Shown here piece after piece: positions 56,346-64,000 of a stretch of DNA of 64,000 nt (its first letter is position 1; the number at the start of each line of letters is the position of its first letter). Origin of the DNA: Eumeta japonica (lineage: Eukaryota; Arthropoda; Insecta; Lepidoptera; Psychidae); the NCBI GenBank assembly GCA_005406025.1, contig BGZK01000096.1, forward strand, positions 558,001-622,000. Direction: 5' to 3'. A model generated the notes under the pieces. That model had not been told where the DNA came from. It saw only the letters and a list, made by a program, of their open reading frames with translations, and ran no database searches. Both the position numbers and the translations under genes were made by a program.

Positions 56346-59300
56346 ACTGAGCGCTTACAATAATATGCCGTCCACTTATCAAGGCGCTTATCTTGAAAGC
56401 AAACAAATGTTATTCTTCAGTTTTCTTAGAGAAATCTTGGTCTACTTAATAAGCGAGATCATCACTGTCGTTATCTATGTCTCACCTTCGTCGTGCGACT
56501 CAAAGTCATGACAATAAATAAACTGTTGAAGATTAGGGATCAATATTAAGGTTGCTACAAAACTTTGTAATCTTGTTACATAATGACCCTATCGGGTATA
56601 CGAGGATCGGAATTAAACAAAAAGCTGGAAAGAAGCAGAAAAGCAGGAGGTGTACATTCCGAAACTTAAAGTTATGATCAATCACTACGGAACCATTTGA
56701 TCGTTTACAATTACTCGCACTTGGCTTGTAAACGCATTGCTCGAGAAATAAAACTCACTCGTCACCTTCCAAACTCCGGTATATCCGTCCTTTGATTAAC
56801 CCTCTACAATTTTCTTCAAACGAACTCAATAAATCACCTACAACAAATTAGTGGTAAATGTGTCATGTCTGACCTAAAAAAACAAAATTAATTGCGCTCT
56901 CTAAGATTCTACTGCAAATATAATGCATTTAAAAAAAACGTGTGTGGGAGACGACGAAGGGCGTGGGAAGAAGATTGCTTACGTTTAAAATTCTATTCTT
57001 CAGTATTTTTTCTTAGATAAAATATTTTGTACTTTCAACTTATTGTTAGCTCACTAGAGCAGTACGCACTAATATCTTGATTGTGTTAGATAATATAAAA
57101 TTTCCCTTTATGATGCAGTGCATATTAAAATAACCGTGGTAACCTAATGTATGAAGTAAAATACAACATTCACCATAACTTTGAATATTTTCCAGATTAG
57201 CTCAAAAACTGTCGACCCACTTCAATCCACTGATTAGAGTTTACGAAGGTGATATAAAAAAGGAGTTTCATCTTCTCTTCTTTTCTGACAGGTCAGTAGT
57301 AGAGCGATGTGACGTAAGATTCTCGTCTCTTAAAAAAATCTAGGCATTCATTTTTCCACCAATCCCGGACTCTTCATATTCACCATTTAAATTTATAGAT
57401 TAAAAACCAACACCAATTAATGACAGCTCTATCTGTCATTGATTGACGCTCTTATCACTTTTTATAAGGCTAGTCTCGGCCTTAGATGTTTTTAGGCACA
57501 CGACATCTGAAGGATTTTTTTGACAATTTGTTGCTTACTACAGCCCTTGTCTGCTTGAAACTATCACCAGGCTGATTAACTTTACATCATATAAAGAACT
57601 TGGTTATGCGCATTCTCTAAAAAAGACCGCATCGTTAGACTTATTGAGGTAGAAAGTACTATTCGAAGCCTGATGGCCTTTTGCGGCCACTACGTAAAAG
57701 AGAAAATGTCGATTTTCCTTCAACCACATCACCTCGAGTTCGATACCCGCTTTAGGTACAGAGCGGTAATATTTGCCATCGGGTTTTTTCTCTTGTTCTT
57801 TCTCGTTTTTCTTCTGAAAACGCTGAAAAAATTTTTATCAAAATCTAAATTAAAAACGTATTCAATAGAATTGAACGTGGTTTTGTTTAAACCTGAGTAC
57901 AATAAGCGCTCACTTCATTTCTTCTTCAAGTGTGATCATCGACCAGCAAGCTTTTCTAAGGAGGTAACCCTCTTTTATTCTATTGTATCACAGGTACGGA
58001 CCCAACAAAGCCACTTTAGCGATTCGAAATATAATATCAGAATTTTTTATCTGTGGTACACACAATAGGTGAGAACTCTAAATCCATTAAACGAGACATT
58101 CTTGTCCTGTTTTCACGGTTATATGCAGTGCTTGAACAAATGTGATTTTTATTAGCATCAACCACTTCCGTGTTTGGTTCGGTTAGGTATATGTCGTTGT
58201 AGCTGGCTTTTGCCAGCTAACCACGACGATTTAAATTTTCAAATTCTCCAATTTTTCCGAAGCCGTTATCGAGACTTGGAAATTCTAAAAACTGTCATTT
58301 TCACTATACCTTGGCGTACCTTTCTGAACTTTCAGCAATAGTTGCTTTTATCCTATTATGCTAATGTTTTTTAAGTCCTAAATGGGTATATTTAGTCTAA
58401 ACTTATTCTCTTTAATGATTTCCGAATTGGACCGAAGGAGATGGACTATAGAAAACATTGTCACGTCGGTTTGAATAATAACAGGTGGGCCAATGCAATT
58501 CTACCACTAATTATGTCGACCGAGGTGTTTGACGGTTGTAAAACATTGTCCTACTTGCCGTTTTTGACTATTTAGTTGGAAAGGTGATGGAACTAGTCGG
58601 TATTAGTATTCCCTCTCGTAAAAGCATCGAGCTCTGAGTGCCTTTTAAAATGATGCATTAGTATGACTCTCGCATCATCCATTCAATCAGACTATTTGAT
58701 ATATGTTATGTCGGAGCTTTTGTATAGATGATGAAATAGAATGCAAAACTAATTTTTAGCAGGTATTAGAAGAAACGTACGATACTGCTAGCAAAGACAG
58801 GTTAAAAACCGTTTTAACCCCGATACCTGCTGCACAGGTGCATAAATTACCATCATTTGATTCTGGCACATTATGAAACGACAATTTTTTCGGGTTGCTG
58901 TATCATTACCATTATGCTGAACTGTCTGTGAAACATTGTCATCAAATTGCGGCTCCAATGCAGAGGCTTGTTCGGCAGGCCATATCTACCGGACCTTTAC
59001 TGAACATGCATAAAGAGAGATTTTTAATTAAATTCTTAATTTTGTGTCCCTCACTAACGTGGCAACATTTCTAATTTTTTTATTACATACATTATATAAA
59101 TTGAGATGTCAAAGTGAAGGTTCCAATTTGTTTAAATCCACTTCTAAGTAGTGCTCGCGGTTTCATCTCTATTTATTTTATTAAATCGCCCAAACGGTTC
59201 ATTTCATAAACACAAACATTTCATTTGATCCATACCTACCGCATCAAGCTAGAAAAACAGCCAAAATACCAATCTGGCGATTTCAATTTCTGACAAATTT

Positions 59301-59465
59301 CATTTATTTTAATTGCTTAGGCAATAATGTAGTTAAGTAGTTTTACCGCAACTTATAGATATTACGACCCGGTCGAAGCTTGTTATATATATTACTTAAT
59401 GCTTAAGAATACCTTAATATTAATATTCCATTGTGTGGGGTGTTAATTCACGGATATCCATAATG
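56346..59465. other. Intergenic; one unexplained 131-codon frame
   Basis: The plus-strand frame 57673-58068 (MAFCGHYVKEKMSIFLQPHH, then one hydrophobic segment VIFAIGFFLLFFLVFLLK) is the longest here. It has no family signature, homology cue or splice context, so it is left as unassigned. 58430-58990 contains patches that may be old transposon sequence. No secure gene. Confidence 0.3.
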
Positions 59466-59469
59466 AGAT

Positions 59470-59830
59470 ACTTGCCCGCAACATGTTTTATCATGCAGCA
59501 CACAACCCACCGCTGACTCTCGAAACTGTTCTTCCGCTACGAATCCCTATCCAATGAAATGAATATTGATTTGAGAGTATTGACACATATCGAACACCCA
59601 AGAAAGTGTTAATATTTTATTTAGAAATCTGCTAAGTAGCTTAATTTTATTTCCACATACATTTCATGCCAGATCAGTACATACTCAAGAATATGCAGAC
59701 AAACACATCTATCAGGGCGTCGAGAGTGTTAAAACTACCAACAGATGCGCTCTCGACCACCTGGTCATGGTGCATGGCCACTTAGAGGTGGTCATGTCAT
59801 ATCAATATCAATAATCAGCCAGGTAAGCGT
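59470..59830. repeat. Foldback family member, diverged copy
   Basis: It begins 'cttgcccgcaacatg' and 'catgcagcacacaacccacc', then 'ctatccaatgaaatgaatat' and 'tatcgaacaccca'. These match 34873-35000 in order, and the left end matches 12861-12905 as well. It also has 'acatttcatgccag' as in the loop of the 34.9 kb copy. The right half is decayed. Confidence 0.65.
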
Positions 59831-61145
59831 CTAATGAATATTAATACATTCAGACTCTTTGTTTTATAATATTAGAGTCTCGAATATATACTTTATATTT
59901 TGAAGTGAATTTTATATATTTTGTCATTATTTCATTAAGAAGTAAATTTATTGCGGTCTGCGGTACATTATAAAGTTGATCTGAAGTTAGAACACAGAGA
60001 GAGCATATAATAAGTGTTCAGTTCTGCAACTTGTATTATCGGGGTGGGAATATCTTATCTTAAGGTGGTGTCGGATTTACTATGCATAAGTGTCTCTCAT
60101 CAATAATGTAGTCAAAAGCGAAATTTATTAAAAAGAGTAGCATAACATACACTTAAAATTACTAAACGGTATTCGTTGAAGATCATACTTGCTTACGCGC
60201 CAACTTTAACACGTTTTGACGATAAACTTCAAGTTATTTACGATATTTTAAATTTGGAATAGGGTAATGAAAACAAAAGGAACAATAACTGTCCGATTTA
60301 TTGGAGGGAGATAGACTCTTTATAATGAAATCCATCTTCAGAAAACGGCTTCACAAGAAATAGACATGGAATATCCTAATGGTTTCACAAAAAATGAGAT
60401 TGGTTTCATTATCACCACCAAGCAGTAGGAATCCGATGATTCTTCAATGATGAACAAAGAAAAAACTGGCAGTGATAATCCCATGGTTAGAAATGTGTTA
60501 ATCTAAAGAGGTCTCATTTAACAAAATCTATGATTCGTCCAATAATGGCAACATACAAAATTCTTGAAATTTTTAGCTCTAAAACTTATCAGAATTTCAA
60601 AGTATTTTCAAATGCATAGTCGAACTCGAAACGGTGGGATGATATAAACAACAAATTTGTGGGGGCATGCAATAAGATTAAATTCCATTATGGCCCGTCC
60701 CCAAAATAATACTCAAAAATTAAAGTGGGACTCTAAAATTAAAAGTTTCCCATATTTATCACTTTTGAGTAGTTTCTTGCATTAATAACAAATCAATATA
60801 AATTATTTTACGATCTTTCCTCGTAAAGTGTGTAATTAGACACACTTTACGAGGAAAGCACCTACTAGCAAAAATACCCACTGTCATTTAAACACTAAGT
60901 GATAAGGAGTTATTAACATTATTCTTTTTTTTTGACATTGATGAAAAAAAACATTGTTACATCAATAAAATTGTATAATTCGCTGTTGACTAGACAGGTC
61001 TAAATTCTGTATAGCCCACAGAGAACTATACGATTCATTAAGATCCTTAAAATATGTCAAGTTAATTACTTTTTTTGTATATAATTATTTTAAGCTGCTC
61101 ATGGAAGACAATCAGTATTCATAGATAAACTTTTCGTTTCATATT
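59831..61145. other. Intergenic, no gene seen
   Basis: AT-rich DNA with one perfect hairpin at 60815-60858, listed separately. Confidence 0.35.
60815..60858. repeat. Perfect 19-bp hairpin with 6-base loop
   Basis: 60815-60833 (ctttcctcgtaaagtgtgt) and 60840-60858 are exact reverse complements around 'aattag'. No T-run follows. It is too short for a typical animal pre-miRNA. Confidence 0.95.
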
Positions 61146-62290
61146 TTGTTTTTTTAACTTCCCGCTATGAAAATCGAAAAATTTTCAATAATCGGGAAAA
61201 CATTGCTTTTAATCCGTTTTTGTAAAATCGTGTTTTCGTTAGGTCTTGACGTTTTAGGGTCCTACAAATCTCATTTGAAGATTTTTTGACTGATGGCTAT
61301 GTGTGCGTGCGCGTGTGATTGTGTGCGCGCGCGTGTGACGCCTAATGACTAATGACTTTTGAATGGTTTAAGCGATCGAAACACAATATTCAAAACTAGC
61401 TCACTCAATTTAAACTTCCTGAAAATTAAAACTAATTCCACTTGGTAAATTTTAATAAACCTAAAAATAAAGTTTTAATAAAAATGATTAATTCAAACAA
61501 TTTTGATATTATTCTACTCGTATCGATCAATACCAAAATCTAATCAGCTATTTTCCCTAATCAGTTGCATTGATTATCATAAACTGCATAAAATCGGTTT
61601 ATTTGTTCAATAGACATTGTCGAAGAAAAAATTTTCAGTTTTTTTTTTTCAATATTTTTTAAACGTCTACGTCGATAAGTTCCAAAATCTAGCAGCTCTC
61701 CTCCTTAATAACAACATTGCTTGTTGCAAAGTGCATTGAAATCGGTTTATTTCTTCGAGAGACATCATTAAAAAAATTACGAAAAAATGTTTTTTTGAAA
61801 TGACAAAAAAATCTTATTGCTTTGTATTCGGTACTCTTTCTTTTCTTGCTTAAAAACACTGCGTTGAATGCAGTAAAACGGATCAAAATAAAACAGCGAG
61901 TTCGAAACATTTAAAGAATAAAGAAATATTTTTAAATAGCTTAAGATATTCTAAATTAATCTAGATTTTCTAAAGCTCAACACGTATTATAATTATCTTT
62001 TTTAGTCTGGATATCTCGAATAAGTATTATATTTTTAATGGCTTTGAGATCGAAAGTAGCAAGAAATTTCAAGGATGGTCTGTAGGGTCAAGCGTCTTTC
62101 GCATTTTGAGCTCGAATAGCTCAAAAACTATATTTTGAAAGTCAAGGAGCTCAAAAACACATCTATAAATATATATGTAATAAGTTTTAAATAATATTTA
62201 TTCATTAAAGGTCCGAAGCGAGCGTGGCTAAAAAAAGCCGGAGTACCCGTTTTCGGGCGTATATTCAACTCTCTCAGAAAATTATAAATA
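61146..62290 (+). repeat. Dispersed repeat with embedded GT/GC microsatellite, copy 3
   Basis: It begins 'aacttcccgctatgaaaatc'. The same series of words as copy 1 follows: 'gtaaaatcgtgttttcgtta', 'ggtcttgacgttttagggtc', the 'gtgtgcgtgcgcgtgtgatt' / 'gtgtgcgcgcgcgtgtgacg' run, 'gacttttgaatggtttaagc', 'gatcgaaacaca' and 'ctcaaaaacacatctataaa'. The minus-strand frame 61689-61910 inside is not a gene. Confidence 0.75.
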
Positions 62291-62820
62291 TTGGTTCTAC
62301 AACTCCGGGAGTTGGAACTTTTTTTTAAGAAATTCCCTCGTCTCTTTGAATCTTTTTTTCAAATTCAAATTATTTCAAATAGTTTTTGAGATATTGGCGA
62401 AAAACTAAACCCCCCTTTTTTTCACTTAATTGTTTATAACTATTGCAATTTTTGCGAGCGGCTTTAGCATTTTCTCAAAAACGATATCATTCCGAATCGA
62501 ATGACACCTCAAACATAATTTTCGGAAAATTCTAAAAAAATTTGACCTAAAAAGCACTGGTTGACTATATAGAGTTTGTTAAAAAAAATAGCCTTACAAT
62601 ATCCTAAAGCTTCATTGTATATTATTTGACACATACTTAATTCAAATATGATCTGATGACTTTGAAGCCAATGTTTGTATTGTATTGTATTGTATAAAAT
62701 ATCAGTGTCAGTACAGTTAATGAATAATTCGTTTTCCTATTCTTTATTTGACATACCTTGTATATTACAATATATGCCGCGTAGTTAAATAGAAGTAGGT
62801 GGTTGTTTGTTCATGTAACT

Positions 62821-62880
62821 CAGTATTTCCCAAAGTGGTCCAGGTGGACCCCCAGGGGTCCACGGGAGACTCGACGGGAG
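62821..62880. mobile_element. Possible hAT-type element end
   Basis: 'cagtatttcccaaagtggtc' followed by 'caggtggacccccaggggtc' has the form of hAT terminal repeats (CAGTG-TTCCCAAA-TGG). It contains a short palindrome 'tggacccccaggggtcca'. The opposite end was not found before the window ends, so the element may continue to the right. Confidence 0.4.
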
Positions 62881-63240
62881 TCTACGTTGGGCGTCATAAA
62901 AAATTGGGGTTCAAAATCGAAAGCGGGGGTGCATGAAAATTAATTTGGTTTCGATATTGAAGAACTAAAATGTCGACTTGACTTCTCTTATCAATATAGG
63001 TAGATAATATTCTGAGAAGTTCAGCAACTGTTACTTGTAAAAACTTGCATATTCCATATTCAGTACAACGCGTCGAGACTTGTAGTTGTCGCACCGGCCG
63101 CCGTCCGTCCCGTCCGCAACGCTTATTCAGACGTGCTAATTAATACGACTTGTGGTGTATCTGCTTGCAATCTTGCATGAACCTGTTTGATTCTTCACTA
63201 ATATAAATACGAATGTCAAGGATAATCGTTACTCATTTGT

Positions 63241-63605
63241 TTCTGAAATTTCATAAAGAAAAGTGAATCGATATTAGTGTTGGCCAGTGACTGAATTTGT
63301 TTCCAGACTTCCGAAAAGAAAAGTAAAGTGAATCGATATTAGTGTTGGCCAGTGACTGAATTTGTTTCCAGACTTTTGTAAAGAAAAGTGAATCGATATT
63401 AGTGTTGGCCAGTGACTGAATTTGTTTCCAGACTTCCGAAAAGAAAAGTAAAGTGAATCGATATTAGGGTTGGCCAGTGACTGAATTTGTTTCCAGACTT
63501 CCGAAAAGAAAAGTAAAGTGAATCGATATTAGTGTTGGCCAGTAACTGAATTTGTTTCCAGACTTTTGTAAAGAAAAGTGAATCGATATTAGTGATTGCC
63601 AGTGT
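63241..63605. repeat. Tandem array, six units of alternating 60 and 65 bp
   Basis: Copies of 'gtgaatcgatattagtgttg' begin at 63263, 63328, 63388, 63453, 63518 and 63578: spacings 65, 60, 65, 65, 60. Long units contain 'cttccgaaaagaaaagtaaa', short ones 'cttttgtaaagaaaa'. Each full unit has 'ctgaatttgtttccag', a good splice-acceptor-like word. 'gaaaagtaagtacc' at 63607 after the last unit looks like a donor. Confidence 0.9.
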
Positions 63606-64000
63606 CGGAAAAGTAAGTACCTGCCTACCTATTTGTTACATGCATATAGTTTTAAGCCGAGAAAGATTGAACTTAACGTCCCTACTTTATTTTTATTACC
63701 TATCTAATTCATTTAATTATTGCGGAGTTTTGATATCAAAATATAGTTTAAAAGTTTGTATAGAATTTACAGAAATATATTAAAATATAATAAAAAATAA
63801 TTTTATATCTCATTAAAATAAGTTCAGCCGTTTTCATAAAACTATATTATGGATCTTAGCGTTTTATTGCTTTTAATAGTTAGAAACAGTTTGCAACCGG
63901 AACTTTGTTTATTTCATAGTATTCATAATAATTGTTTAATCATATTATGTTGAAAAAGCCATATCCTGTGAAGTTCGAATCGCCTTAAGATTATTAAAAT
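63606..64000. other. No gene seen to window end
   Basis: AT-rich DNA. The short frame at 63592 overlaps the array's edge and has no protein signature. Confidence 0.3.

Noticed and set aside
57673..58068. 131-codon plus-strand frame with one hydrophobic segment
   Set aside because: No recognisable family, no intron borders and no conserved-looking motif; kept only as an unassigned note.
60815..60858. Pre-miRNA hairpin
   Set aside because: The stem of 19 bp with a 6-base loop is shorter than animal pre-miRNAs, and perfect pairing throughout is not typical.

Overview
The window reads as nuclear DNA of an insect, most likely a moth or butterfly. It is AT-rich, genes are split into short exons by long introns with GT-AG borders, and there is no operon structure. 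Several dispersed repeats have the form I know from lepidopteran genomes: the GGGTTCCGTACC-type repeat with its 'cttggcc(a/g)gtttttt' tail, and the 'ctagct-gcccggcagac' and 'cgcgggtggaaccgcgagcggaagctag' fragments. The species cannot be named from the sequence.

Two genes are secure. The first is a complete WW domain-containing oxidoreductase (WWOX family) on the minus strand at 15190-21666. Seven exons join with matching phases into 411 residues: two WW domains followed by a short-chain dehydrogenase domain. The second is a minus-strand major facilitator transporter of the SV2-like/SLC22-like insect family, spread over about 24 kb (31820-56079). I placed nine of its exons. The exon that should carry the first membrane helix, between 48.3 and 56.0 kb, was not found.

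Three gene pieces are weaker. Minus-strand exons at 1936-4040 may belong to one membrane protein gene that I do not recognise. An open first exon on the plus strand at 4804-5049 lies divergent to it across a gap of about 760 bp. A Myb/SANT-like (MSANTD-type) gene remnant lies on the plus strand at 23.1-25.0 kb; it has a MITE at its 5' edge and a short exon-like cassette repeated in tandem.

The rest is introns and intergenic DNA filled with transposon remains. These include a broken piggyBac transposase (5.7-7.65 kb) with a perfect 52-bp hairpin upstream, and three dead mariners (15.4, 42.0 and 52.2 kb). There is also a fragment of a dispersed arthropod transposon-associated protein (44.75 kb), several families of terminal-inverted-repeat and foldback elements with two or three copies each, a pogo/Tigger-like 519-bp element (54.5 kb), a three-copy repeat family carrying GT/GC microsatellites (49.5, 53.0 and 61.1 kb), and a 60/65-bp tandem array at 63.2-63.6 kb.

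Layout: 0-5 kb unknown gene pair; 5-14.2 kb transposon-rich; 15.2-21.7 kb WWOX; 21.7-31.3 kb MSANTD remnant and MITEs; 31.8-56.1 kb SV2-like gene with repeat-filled introns; 56.1-64 kb its presumed promoter and repeat-rich intergenic DNA. I found no CRISPR array, rRNA, convincing tRNA or bacterial-type system.
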